From Vermamoeba vermiformis (lineage: Eukaryota > Tubulinea > Echinamoebida): a DNA stretch of 43,881 bases. Each line of letters begins with the position of its first letter. Position 1 is the first letter of the stretch. The translations under genes were made by a program, and so were the position numbers. The notes below the pieces were generated by a model. It saw only the letters and a program-made list of their open reading frames with translations. It was not told the origin of the DNA and ran no database searches. The stretch lies in NCBI GenBank assembly GCA_045837725.1, contig JBEWZL010000165.1, positions 1 through 43,881 of the forward strand, read 5' to 3'. Positions 10,443 to 21,715 of the stretch are shown here, piece after piece.

Positions 10443-13400
10443 TTAGTCGTCGTCTTCATCATCCGCGTCGACGTCATCATCTTCATCGTCGTCGCCACCA
10501 TCAAAGTCTTCTTCCTCTTCAGACAAGGATGAAATCTCGTCGTCTTCGTCATCATCTGTTGTACAGTATCATTAGTATTCTGATCCAAAAAGGGCTTCAC
10601 CAGATCCGACTTACCGTCATCGACAACTCGCTTCTTAGGAGCAGCACGCGTAGGACGAGCAGCAGCCTTCTTGGCAGGCTTCTCGTCTTCGTCGTCCTCG
10701 TCGTCATCAACAAGGTTCACTTTCTTGGCAGGAGCAGCCTTGGCCTTGGCAGCAGGAGCGCTCTTCTTGACAGGCTTGACGTCATCATCATCGGCATCGA
10801 GTTCATCAATGTCGTCGTCATCTGAGTCGATAGCACGCTTCTTGGAGGCGGCAGGAGCAGCTTTCTTAGCAGGAGCAGGTGCTGGCTTCTTGGCTGGGAC
10901 CAAGTCGTCGTCATCCTCGTCGTCGCTGTCGTCCTTCTTGGCGGCAGGCTTCTTGGCAGTGGTACTAGCGGCCTTGGCAGCTTCTTCCTTTCGCTTCAAG
11001 GCAAGTCGTTCCATCAATGACATGGGCACAGCCTTGCTGTCCTCGTCGTCACTGTCAGAATCAGCAGCCTTCTTCGTAGCAACAGACGTGGTTGTGCCCG
11101 TCTTCTGCTTCTTAGCGGCAGGTTCTGAGCGATGGATTAGAAGATGCTTTTCATCATGCGAGAACCACAATACTTACTTGAGTCTTCATCTTCGTCCTTC
11201 TTGGCAGTCTTAGTGCTGAAGGCGAACGAGTCCAACGAAGCCTGGGCAAGCTTTCGCTTCTTAGTATCATCAGCAGCTGTCTCGGTCTTCTTGGCCGCTG
11301 TAGTTGTAGTGGCTTTGGGTGCTTCAGTCTTAACTTCGGTCTTGACAGTCGTCGTGGCTTTAGGTGCAGCGGGCTTAGGAGCAGCCTTCTTAGGGGTGGG
11401 AGCCTTGACTTCAAAGTCCTCACTGTCGCTTTCATCGCTGTCATCGAAGGTCTTTCTCTTCTTGGGCTTAGCCTTGCCAGCGATGGGCTTCTTAACCTTG
11501 CGGTTGGTGCTCTCGCGAGCAACACGCTTAACCTCATAATCCTATTGTCCAAGAGTTAGCTATCTAATCAAGAGCATCTCGTAGTGACTACTTACATCCC
11601 ACTTTTCAAGGAAGGCATCGAGATCGGCCTCCCAGAATTGTTCGGGAGAAGTGCTGAGCAACTCATCGAGCTCCTTCTTTCGCTCGTTCAATTGCTCTTG
11701 CAACTTCTTGACACGTTCCAAGGTCAAACTCCAAATGGGCATAGACAACAAATAGTCGTAGTTCTTGGAGTTGGTGTCAGCGTCTTCAATTCCATCGTCT
11801 TCATCTTCGTCATCGTCATCGGCTTCAACCTCAACATTGGTAGTCTTGTTGCCTCTCTTGACAGTACCAGCAACCTTCTTCTTCTTTTGCTTGGGCATAG
11901 GGTCGAACTTCTTCTCGATAAGTTCTTCGAGCAAATCAACCTTCTTGCGGTTAGCAACGACAATCTCCTTCTTGACGACCATCAAAATGAAGCGGACTTG
12001 GTTCTCCAAGCGTTTCCATTCACGTTGAACATTCTCAACAAGGTTCTCCTTTCTCTTTGCGTAGTACTTCAAGCGCAAAGGATAGAACTCTTCGATGATC
12101 TGTTCCGGTGTGTCAAACTTCTTGATACGACCCTCAGCATCGAACAAGTGCATGTTGGACTTGCCCAACTTGGAGCGCAGCTTGAACAACTTCTCGATTT
12201 CGTCGTCGCTCATCTTGCCAACACCAGGAGCGTTGATAACGAAGTGAACAGTGGTGTCAGTACCGTGGTCCTTGTAGCCCTTAACTTCGGGGTAGCGCTT
12301 AGTGGCAACAGGCTTCTTCTTTTCAGCGGCAGCTTTGCCCTTCTTGCCCTTGGTGAACTCGCCGTCATCATCGTCCTTCTCCTTGTCCTTGTCTTTTTCC
12401 TTGTCCTTCTCCTTATCCTTTTCTTTGCCACCAGCCATGCAGACTTCCAAGAACTCTTTGTAGGTCAAGTTCCAAGTGCGAACAGGCAACTCGGTGACTT
12501 CCAAGGTGTCGTCGTCAACACGAGACCAGATGCCACGAACGATGTAGGTCTTATCGGTTTCGCTCCATTCGATTGAACCCTTGAAGCCTCTGTACCAAGG
12601 AGTCATGGGCTCAACAGGTTGCTTGTGGATCAAGCGGCGAATGTTCTCGACAATGTCGCGAGGGTTGTGGTTAGGAATCTTAGTACTCCAACCAGTACCG
12701 ATACCTTCGTTACCATTGACCAAGACCATTGGCATAATGGGGATGTACCACTCGGGTTCAATGCTGACACCTTCATCTTCCAAGTAAGTGACAATCTTGT
12801 CGTCATCAGGGTGGAAGAGGTAGCGAGCCAACTCGGACAAATGAGTGTGAATGTAACGAGCGCTAGCAGAGTCCTTGCCACCTTGCAAACGAGTACCGAA
12901 TTGACCAACGGGCTCGAGCAAGTTGATGTTGTCGGCACCAACGAAGTTCTGAGCCATACCAATGATAGTGGAGTGCAAACTGGCTTCACCATGGTGATAC
13001 ATGGACTTCTCGGAGACGTAACCGCTGAGCTGAGCCACTCTGATTTCTTGTTTCAAGTTACGCTTGAAGCAGCAGAACAAGACCTTGCGTTGACCAGGCT
13101 TGAGACCGTCGACCAAGCTAGGAATAGAACGTTGACAATCGGCCAAAGAGAAGAGAATCAACTCCTTGTTGATGAAGTCGTTGTAAGGAATTCTGGCCAT
13201 AGAGTTGTCCAAGAACGTGCCAGGTTGGTAGTTGCGCAACCAATCCTTACGGTTGTCAGCCTTATTCTTAGCGAACGCCAAGTCAATAGCTTCGTCGTCA
13301 TTGTCGCCCTTGTAAATGAACTCCTTTCGGTGCTTTTGCAAGGCCGAGAAGTACTCACGGGCTTCTTCAGCAGAGGAAGTACCAAGACCTTTGTAGTACT

Positions 13401-15936
13401 TGATCTTCCAACCAGCAGTGTTGTTCTTCTCCTTCCAAGCTTCGTACTCGGGAATAGTAAAGAACGAAACGGAGTTCTTGCCCTTAGTAACCTTGACGAT
13501 AGGCGTGATGAACTCGAGCATGAAGCCAGGGACCTTGAGCAAAGAAGGCCAGAACTTGTGAATAAAGTTGATAACGAGACCCTTGATGTGAGAACCGTCG
13601 TGATCTTGATCGGCCATAATCATCAAATGTCCGTAACGCAGCTTGGTGACGTCAGAGTATTGAGTAGAGAATTGAAGACCCATAATCTTCGTCAAGGCAA
13701 TAATTTCTTCGTTCTTCTTAATTGCCGCATTAGTGGCGTCACGCACGTTGAGCAATTTACCCCTAAGATCAAAATTAATAAGCAAGAAGATGAAAGCTTG
13801 ATGAAAGTATCTTACTTTAGCGGGAAAACACCATAGTAATCGCGACCAACGACACTCAAACCAGAGACAGCCAAAGTCTTGGCGGAATCTCCTTCCGTCA
13901 AGATCAAGGTACAATCAGCGGCCTTGCGACCACCAGCCTGATTGGCGTCATCGAGCTTGGCAATACCAGTCAACTTGGAGGTCTTCTTGCCGCTGACCTT
14001 CTTCAAGTCTCCCATGCCCTTGTTTTGAGCCCAGGTCAAGATTTGATCGACAACGGGGCCCTTGGCAACTGAATAAAACATGAGACACGTGTCACAGTAA
14101 ACAACAACGCCGTGCACTTACGCTTCTTGTAAAAGGCCTCGGTCAACTCGCACTTGGAGCCAAAGGCATTCTGCTTGCTCTTGAGGGTTTCCTTAGTCTG
14201 AGAATCGAACTCGGGGTTGTTGATCAGTGCGTTAACGAAGATCCACAAGTGATTACGGATCTGGAACGGCTTGACTTCAGCACCCTTGTTTCTCTTCTTG
14301 ACAATAGGTTGCAAGTAGTTCACGATCTTTGTGGCCACGTGAGTGATGTGAGTACCACCACGAGTAGTAGCAATACTGTTCACAAAACTGACTTGCTTAG
14401 CCTCACCATCACTGTCTGTTAGGAACAAAAGTTAGTCTTAATTGACGTTTGAACATGAAAATTGTTTGTCTTACTCGTGACAGCGACTTCCCAACGGCGC
14501 TTGCCAGTCTTATCGAGAACCTTCTCGAAGACAACATCGCGTGTAGGATCGTCTTTGAAGTACATCTTGACGTAATCAGTGAAACTCTTGACCATCAATC
14601 TCTTGCCGTTCAAGTACACCTGCACACGGATCAGTCAACGAGTCTAAGCGAGATAAAAAATTCATGAACGTACCTTGAGCGAGGAGTTGCAGCCAGCAAC
14701 GTCCCAAACACGACGGCGCATTAGTTCAATCATGTCGTCTTCGAGCTCTTCCATTTCAAAGCGCTTCAGATCGGGCTTGAAAGTGATTTCGGTCCAATCT
14801 TCGCCCTTAGCGTTGTCAGTAACGCGAGGCTTCTCCTTCTCAATCATGTTGTCGCGGTAAGTCTGCTTGAACTTTTTCTTGAACTTGGATGAGGCAGTTT
14901 CAACAGTGAATTCCAAACTGTAAATGTTGGCCAACTTAGCTCCGAGACCGTTACGACCACCAGTAACCTTGTCTTCTTCGTCATCGAAGTTGGAACCAGT
15001 CAACAAATGACCGAAAATCATTTCAGGGATCCAGATGTTGTGTTGTTCGTGGATCTTGATAGGAATACCTGTTTATGCAACGATTAATACCTATTGATAT
15101 AATACGACTCTCGTATACTATTAATACGCTATTGGTCTCGTGTTTGCTTACCTGCTCCGTCGTTGTAAACGCTGATCAAGTTCTTCTCCTTGTCGAGAGT
15201 GACCTTAATAGTGCTCATAGAGCTATCACGTTGGTAGTTATCAGCTGCGTTCACGAGAATTTCGTCGAAAATCTTGTACAAAGCAGGGGCATAAGTCAAG
15301 TTCTTGAGGATCATGCCGCCCTTCTCATCGTCATAGACGTATTGAGGTTCTATTAGGAGTTGTTAATATTTATAGCCGCCGATAGTGAATATCACCCGTT
15401 ATTTACCTTTAATCTTGTGAGTAGAGCCAACGTACATATCAGGTCGCGCAAGTACGTGCTCGCGTTGATCCATCTTTGTGTATGTCTCATCAACGGTCTT
15501 ATTTTTCTTTGGCTTGGCGGGCTCTATATTAATTTCGATATGAGCGTCGATTCAATCCAAAAAAGATTCGCAACAATTAATTTAATTTTTAAATCTGACG
15601 TACTTTGGGGCGATTCGTCCTCATCATCGTCAATGGGCATGGGCATATCGTCGTCATCATCCAAGTCCATCTCATCGTCGCTTGCTTTCTTCTTTTTCGG
15701 AGCTGCTTTCTTTTTGGCGGGTTTTTCGTCAGATGTTTTTTTCGCCGCAGCTTTTTTAGGAGCAGCCTTGGCAGGTGCTTTCTATTATTTAATATCCATT
15801 ATTAACGTACAGTCAGGAGGAAGAAATATTTTAAAAAATTCTGCAAGCAAGATTCGATCGTTACCTTCTTGGGTGTCTCCTCGAAGTCGTCTTCAAAGTC
15901 GACCTCGCTTATATCGGACATCTCTGAGTCACTCAT
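10443..15936 (-). CDS. TOP2: DNA topoisomerase II
   Basis: Twelve exons (15936-15865, 15781-15604, 15523-15407, 15349-15152, 15068-14674, 14619-14475, 14415-14122, 14068-13816, 13762-11596, 11541-11178, 11124-10615, 10555-10443) encode 1601 residues. The enzyme passes one DNA duplex through another to untangle chromosomes. The GHKL ATPase shows EILVNAADNYQRD, YNDGAGIP and GGRNGLGAKL. The TOPRIM part has LTEGDSAKTLAVSGL (around residue 525) and DQDHDGSHIKG. The cleavage tyrosine lies in SARYIHTHLS, residue 854, codon 12855-12853. A Lys/Asp insert (KEKD repeats, bases about 12370-12430) interrupts the core. The long C-terminal tail alternates Ala/Lys and Asp/Ser blocks, as is usual for a nuclear, phosphorylated tail. 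The start at 15936 (MSDSEMSDISE) is preferred; an in-frame ATG lies at 15993. Strong use of C-ending codons and AAG suggests high expression. Confidence 0.96.
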
Positions 15937-16099
15937 GATTGAGACCTGCCAGTTGTGGTATTGCCTGCACGTTACGGAATGAACTGCAACCATTTTTTTC
16001 TTTTCATTTTTTGAATTTCCCGCCCTTGTAAGAGCGGCAAAAAAACTGTTTGGTTTGAAGTTTATTTACATTTAAGGCACGAGTGCTATGTACAAGTGA

Positions 16100-17041
16100 T
16101 TATGAAACAATATCTGGGTTCGCTCCTTTAAAAATATCGATAAATACGCCGTACCATTTGTCGGAGCTCTGTTCTGTCGAAATCTGCAATCCAGACTGGT
16201 TAATATTCATCCACGCTATTAAATATTATTATATTACCTTGAACGGGAATGGAGCGACCTCATTTGTCGTCAAGGGCGGTATGTGGTTTCTATTTTCTGT
16301 ACTTTGCTGGATGACCCAAATGACGCGGTCTCGAAGCTGCGACTCCAGTTGATCTCTTTTCTCTAATGAAATGCGTTAGTATCATCTAAAAATAGTAGCT
16401 ACAGAAATAACTCTGCTCAGCGATTGAAGATCTCGATCGCCTGAGATGGCACGAGGGTTTTTAACATACCAGGTGTCTTTGGAGCGGGCTTTCCGACTTT
16501 CAAATTTACAAACCATTGTTCCCAACAAACCATCTCGTTCTTGCCGAACCAGCTTTGCTTGGACTTCTCGACCTTGTGATGAAACGAGATCTCAACTTGT
16601 AACATTTCTTTGGGCTTCTTAACGAAGTTGCTAACTATAGCGTCTATTCTTTCTTCTATCCTTTTAATAAGATCAGGATGATCACATTGTACCTATTAAA
16701 GGAATGGATTTAGGTAAGACCATCCGGCTCGCGACAACTGAGGCTACTAGTTTCTTATATAAAGTACACTTACGTAATAAAAATCGAGTATTTCTATGTG
16801 ATAGTCTTTTGGTTTAATAAGTCCTAATGCTCGCTGAAATAGAATTGTGTGGATCATGCCTATTCGGTTCTGTGGTTAGTAAGATGATAATAATTATTTT
16901 TAATATTGCATCTTACATCTAAGCACTTCTTTTAGGTCATCTTGATCAATATCCTACCATTTATAATTAATTTTATAAAATAAAAATATAAAATCAAATT
17001 AGTCTTACCAGCAGATCGCTATTAAACTGCTTTGCCGTCAT
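16100..17041 (-). CDS. ATG101: Autophagy-related protein 101
   Basis: Six exons (17041-17009, 16953-16917, 16859-16774, 16692-16470, 16362-16238, 16183-16100) give 195 residues, against 218 in human ATG101. Recognition rests on HTILFQRALG near the N-terminus, DFYYV, and VEISFHHKV followed by SWFGKNEMVCWEQW. The last matches the family's SLEFY...W-(P)-F...PWEVW block and keeps a Trp-Phe pair at the position of the WF finger. ATG101 is a HORMA-fold protein that stabilises ATG13 in the Atg1/ULK kinase complex and starts autophagosome formation. Budding yeast lacks it; many other eukaryotes have it. Two of the exons are only 33 and 37 bases long. The gene lies tail-to-head upstream of TOP2 and is divergent from TAF12. 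Confidence 0.88.
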
Positions 17042-17476
17042 TATATACACTGTTAATAATATATGTAATGTTGACTAAATATTCGTCGTATGTGCAGCTG
17101 AGAAATTTTGCTAATTGAACTCAAACCTATCAGCTCTCTCTAATTCAATTGCACAGAGTGATTGTACGTCCTAAATATTAAGAAAATAAATATTTAATTA
17201 TAGCAAATAGTAGTCAAGCAATAATAACGGATTCGAAACCGAATCAAGGGACAGATGTCGGATGACGTGTTAGCCGAAGAAATATCGAACCTACCAATAA
17301 GCTGATAGACCCTCTTAATATGGGTCTTTGCGCGTTCGTCCGTGTTCGAATCCAGAAAAGTTTGTGAAAAGAAATAAAAACGGTCAAATTTTTCTATTTT
17401 ATTCATTTTTCAACCACAACGACCACACGGGCGAAGTCAATTTTGTACATATATATTTATTTGTTATATATTAATA
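17042..17476. promoter_or_regulatory. Divergent promoter region of ATG101 and TAF12
   Basis: This 435-bp spacer separates two genes transcribed outward. No gene is supported within it. It contains a nested set of inverted repeats at 17229-17353, listed separately. A TTCGAATCC at 17345-17353 resembles a tRNA T-loop, but the flanks cannot form a T-stem. Confidence 0.5.
17229..17353. repeat. Nested inverted repeats, possible structured element
   Basis: The 9-bp arm GGATTCGAA (17229-17237) is the reverse complement of TTCGAATCC (17345-17353). Within this span, GATTCG-AAAC-CGAATC (17230-17245) could form a competing 6-bp hairpin, and AGACCC (17307-17312) pairs with GGGTCT (17322-17327) around a 9-base loop. 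This could be a promoter dyad array or a small structured RNA; the sequence alone does not decide. Confidence 0.35.
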
Positions 17477-18747
17477 ATGTCCTTTCCACCTAATCAACCT
17501 GGTCAGCTGCCGCCTAACTTTCCAAAAGGCCCGCCACAAAATCCACTCAACATTCCTACAATGCAGTCCAACCCTCGCTTAGTCAATCCAAATACTTTTA
17601 TTACACAGCCACCATCACAGCAAATAAGCCAAGCACAATTAAATCAAGCGCTAGGTCAAAATGCCATCCCCGTCGCGACGAATCAGCAGTTTATGCACGG
17701 TGGCATGCAAATAAATCCCCAATTAATAATGCAGCAACAGCAACAGAGGACAGGAATGCCTATGCAGGGCTCGCCGAACCAGCCACCGATGCAGGTAAGT
17801 TTTTCTGTTTCGAAACACCCCATCTACTTTATGTCTTACCGAACACGATTAAATATTTTTTAAAAACGTGCAAATATTACGAGTAACGTTTTTATGCATT
17901 TACAACCGATTTAGATTTTAATATAAGTAAATTTATTTTATTACAAAAAATAGTTTTCGTCTATTTTCATAAGAAAGGCTATAACTGTTTTAAATAATGG
18001 ATATAGCACGTGCAAAAAAATAATATCACCGATATTGATTTTTCAACCGATTTACATTTGAAAAATGCTTTCAACATTCTTTACTTACGGATCGTACTAA
18101 TTAGGTTCAGCCTGGTCAACCAGGAATGGGACAACCAATGCCAGGAGGTGCTCCTCGTCCAATGATGGTGCCTCCAGTTCCTCAGCTAATTACAAAGTAT
18201 GTAGAATGCTGTGTCGAGTAGGCGTTGTAACTTGCTAACTTGGCCACATTACAGACCAAACTTACAACCTCCTGAGTCACAAGAAATTATTTCCCGTCAA
18301 AGATTGCAAGAATTATTAGCACAAGTTGATCCTCGAGAAAAATTAGACACTGAGGCTGAAGATGTAAGTGCCCGTGTTACACGGTGTACACGTGACACAT
18401 TTTCACTATTGAGGAAGCTTAGAAGCCGTTACTAATACAATATAATTATAGCTATTGATGATTATTGCTGAGGAGTTTATTGACAATGTTACAAATTTTG
18501 CGTGCACGTTAGCTAAGCATCGCGGATCCAACACTCTCGAAACAAAGGATCTGCAGTTATATCTAGGTTAGTATAACAACGCTATGATATGCTATACTAA
18601 ACATACATATCTAACTGGCGAGTAGAAAAAAATTGGAACATTCGCGTGCCTGGATTCTCAAATGATGAAGTCAAGCCGCAGCGAAAACCCAACGTTAATG
18701 AGGCCCACAAAGCGCGCTTGCAATCCGTTCGTAAATCGAAGAAATAA
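17477..18747 (+). CDS. TAF12: TFIID subunit TAF12 (histone-fold)
   Basis: Five exons (17477-17794, 18105-18196, 18255-18363, 18452-18566, 18626-18747) give 251 residues. The first ~140 residues are a Pro/Gln/Asn/Met-rich low-complexity region. The C-terminal ~110 residues are the TAF12 histone fold: [36 protein letters not shown], then [19 protein letters not shown] and the typical tail [13 protein letters not shown]12 pairs with TAF4 in TFIID, and in SAGA with Ada1-type proteins, at RNA polymerase II promoters. The low-complexity N-terminus is usual for the family. Intron 1 is long for this genome (310 bp) and contains a duplicated module. Confidence 0.93.
17866..18054. repeat. Duplicated two-word module inside TAF12 intron 1
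   Basis: ACGTGCAAA (17866-17874) followed 37 bases later by CAACCGATTTA (17903-17913) recurs in the same order as ACGTGCAAA (18008-18016) and CAACCGATTTA (18044-18054), 36 bases apart. The bases between the words have diverged. This looks like an old local duplication or a repeated binding-site pair in an unusually long intron. Confidence 0.45.
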
Positions 18748-19133
18748 GATATCATGGTTATAAAAACCTTTTTGACCTTGTTATTATAAATAAACGAGTA
18801 ATTAAGACAAGCCCTCACGACGATCGGCCGATCCGATAGATCGACGGCGGAAATGCACGAGCGCCTTGCAAAACTTCAAAAGGTAAGTCCTAACCTCACT
18901 GTAACTGTACTTTCCATCCTATTTGCTCACTGGACCCGCGATCGTCCTGGCGCTTTGGACCATCCTGAAGGCAACTCAAAGATGCAACAGTAAATTACGC
19001 CTAAATCTTCGTTGCGATAAAATCTATGGAATTCCAAACTGTCACCCCTTGTCAGTGCGTTTAATTACCTACAATGATATAAACCTAATTTCGGTTTTAA
19101 TGTTAAGTTTCAGTGTTTTTGTTTGAAACCAAC
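18748..19133. promoter_or_regulatory. Spacer and likely spliced 5' leader of the PH/SPRY/F-box gene
   Basis: The spacer holds the TAF12 3' end. Further on, an ATG at 18853 opens ten codons ending AAG at 18882, directly followed by GTAAGT. A TTTCAG acceptor ends at 19113, 20 bases before the main ATG at 19134. Splicing these would put the ten codons out of frame with the main protein, so I read 18853-18882 as part of a 5'-UTR exon carrying an upstream reading frame. The stretch around 18822-18850 is rich in CGATC-type words. Confidence 0.4.
18789..18794 (+). terminator. Poly(A) signal AATAAA
   Basis: An AATAAA 42 bases after the TAF12 stop is the probable 3'-end signal of that gene. Confidence 0.45.
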
Positions 19134-21549
19134 ATGGCCGATAACAAGAGATCGATTGTTCTTCAAGGCAATGTAAAGGTTCTTGGAGAACAATACATCG
19201 CCTCCTGGAGCGATACAGTTTTGACCTTGTTCTCAGATGCGTCTCTCGAATATCAAGTTGATAAGGCAAGCTTAAATAATTATTTAATACTGAAATTATT
19301 CATTGTCCATACTATTATTAAATTAATGAATTAAATTAAACGGTAATAGCTTACGGATTTGAATTCTAAAATTCCAATCGCAGGCCACAAAGCTTGTTAA
19401 GGTTGGGCCTACGACTACTACTACCAGATCTAGGCGAGCAAATTATCCTGAGGTGTTTGTAGTCAACACAGTACCGGAATCTGACTATTCAAGTGGACCC
19501 ATGTTTTCTGCGGCGGATGCTAAGGTGAGTAACAATAATTATAACAAACAATAGTTAATATTACTGTGATTCTAGGGAGCCGATGAATGGATCAATAAGA
19601 TCAATTTGACTCGAATGCTGCAGGCAGCCCGCAATGCCGCGCACCCCCACCCTCTTACTCGCGCAACAAATTCGGTTCAATACACTGGAGGACTACAAGC
19701 AACATCAATTCACATTACAGAAGCGATTAAATGCAAACTATGCTCGAACAAAGCTTGGCAAGGTAACCGGATCTGTTTCTCAATCGCTATTAGCATTCAC
19801 TCCGTTATAGACTGAGCTAATTTACTTTAAAGGATATACCTGTGAATTTTGCCACAATTATCGTATTTGCGAGACCTGCGAAACGAGTGTGCGAGAGTTG
19901 TCAAGAAAAATGGTCAAGTCACCCACTCACGAACACGCACTAATAAGATTTGAGCGAGCAAATGATCCTATCTGTTTCAACGAAAATTACAACGGCAACT
20001 ACAACTGCGATCAGTGCAAGACGGACCAAAGTGGCGAGGTGTATCATTGCATCACGTGCCAAGTTTATGATGAGTGCCCTGCTTGTGCGAAAGGGATTAA
20101 AAAACCGATTTTGGTCGCGCAAACTCTTGGAAATCTTAGCGGAGATGCTATCACGGGAAATTCGACCAAGAAGGCTGAAAAATCCACCGTTGAAGTCTCA
20201 CAAAGTACGTCGAACAACCCGACTCAACTCGAGGTCAAACATTTGGCTTCAGTAATGAATGTGGATGGGAACTCGTTTTCATTACAATTGACCAAAGACG
20301 CTAAGGTTCCTATTGGCTGCAGCATGATCTCAAATCGACGTTGGAACTTATCAAAGATCGAGACTCAACCAGTGCCAAATGCATATATGGAAGTAACGTT
20401 TACCAAATTTGCACCTAATAGTTTTGTCGGTGTTGGCATCGGCAACCAAATATGGGTTCAGAATCAAATGCTTGGATTACAACAGAACAGCTACGGATAC
20501 TTTAATAATGGCACCGTAAGTTGTAAACGCGTTATCATAGCTACTTAAATTAATCTTTATAGGTATCGCATAACATCGTTACTCAAGAACCGTCGTATTT
20601 CCCTGGCTTTGAAGGTAAGTAACAAAATTTATTCGTAATTTCAGCGCTAACGTATGTATCGTAGCTGGCGACACGATTGGAGTTGGCATATTGTACGACA
20701 GTTACAATACGCGACGTCTTTTCTTCACCAAAAACGGACAGATGCTCGGCAACTTTCCAGCGGCGATTCATAAAGGCATGGATTGTTTCCCTGGTGTGTC
20801 CTTCAAAAGTGATTCGGAGGTGTCATTCACTGTTGAACTGAATGGACCGCTCAAATTTGACGTGCGGTCAATCCCTGATACTCGCAGCGACAAAACTGAT
20901 CGAATGAAATCTGTGCCCACGGAAATCCTCGCCGTAATTCTGTCTTATACGGTCACATCGCCTGCATTAGCACTCGAACTCCGCCTCGTCAACAAAAACT
21001 TCAGTCAGGTTGCGTGCGATAACCTCATTTGGAAGCGTCTGTTCCTTGCCAAGTGGCCAATGCAAAACACGAAACTGAAACTCAAATCGTGGTATACCTT
21101 GTACAAACGCCGCTCTGGCGTGAAACCTTCAGCGGCTGTGCCGAAAGGCAGCAGCAAGAATTTCATCGGTACGTACCTAGAACGAGCTCGAGAGCTATTG
21201 ACCACCAATCTAACGAGTGATTCAAACAGAAAACTGCGACTTTGAATTTCAATGCCCGTTGTTGTGGGAAAAGATGAAAACAGGCAATAACGAAAACGAA
21301 CGATTTTGTGACAAGTGTCAAAAGACTGTCTATTCAGGCACGTACAGAAGATTCGATCGTGTTTTACTGTAGGTGTTAACACTTTGATTCTTAGTGAGCG
21401 ATGAAACGACCTTGTACAAATATGCTGAAATGGGCCGTTGTGTCAGCTTAGTACCCAAACCGAAGCTCAGCCCAGTTGGACCGCCGGTCATGCACCGTTT
21501 GGGCGGAGCACCCAGACCTAGGCCGAGAGACATCCCTCCCCCTAAGTAA
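19134..21549 (+). CDS. PH - twin ZZ-like zinc finger - SPRY - F-box - zinc-ribbon-like protein
   Basis: Eight exons (19134-19265, 19384-19524, 19576-19762, 19833-20515, 20563-20614, 20665-21168, 21230-21337, 21395-21549) give 653 residues. A PH-like domain covers about residues 6-108, ending in the usual Trp helix (DEWINKINL). Two ZZ-like zinc fingers follow: one from CKLC through CEFCHNYRICETC to HEHA (about 144-200), and one with CDQC...CITCQVYDECPAC (about 218-250). A SPRY-like domain spans ~280-445 (FTKNGQMLGNF). An F-box follows (VPTEILAVILSYTV, about 460-510). The end has FQCPLLWEKM...CDKCQKTVY, like a small zinc motif known mainly from bacterial proteins. It is likely a membrane-associated SCF substrate adaptor, but this order of domains is not one I know. 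Introns 1 and 7 begin with GC. Confidence 0.87.
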
Positions 21550-21715
21550 GATGTCATTGTACAGCAATTTGTATAAATTGTTATATACGGCCGTAGCTTT
21601 GGTCGCGGTAAAAATACTGCACAATTTTATTGGGAAGTTCGCGTGGAAAGTTCGCAGGTTATGAATAACAATCTTCTTTTTCGTTATTTCGTGCAGCTCA
21701 GACACACGACCAACA

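Noticed and set aside
10671-11539. Plus-strand Ser/Ala/Val-rich open frames opposite the topoisomerase tail
   Set aside because: They are the complement of the acidic and Lys/Ala-rich C-terminal tail and have no independent features.
11584-13836. Long plus-strand open frames (about 330 and 405 codons) opposite topoisomerase II
   Set aside because: They mirror the codon-biased minus-strand exon. Their products are low-complexity Leu/Val/Ser-rich, and the minus strand encodes every topoisomerase motif in one frame.
17337-17360. tRNA T-loop-like GTTCGAATCC
   Set aside because: The flanking bases cannot form a 5-bp T-stem, and no D-arm, anticodon arm or acceptor stem can be built around it.
18853-18882. 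First coding exon (ten codons) for the PH/SPRY/F-box protein
   Set aside because: Splicing to the only good acceptor puts it out of frame with the PH domain, so it is better seen as a leader exon with an upstream reading frame.
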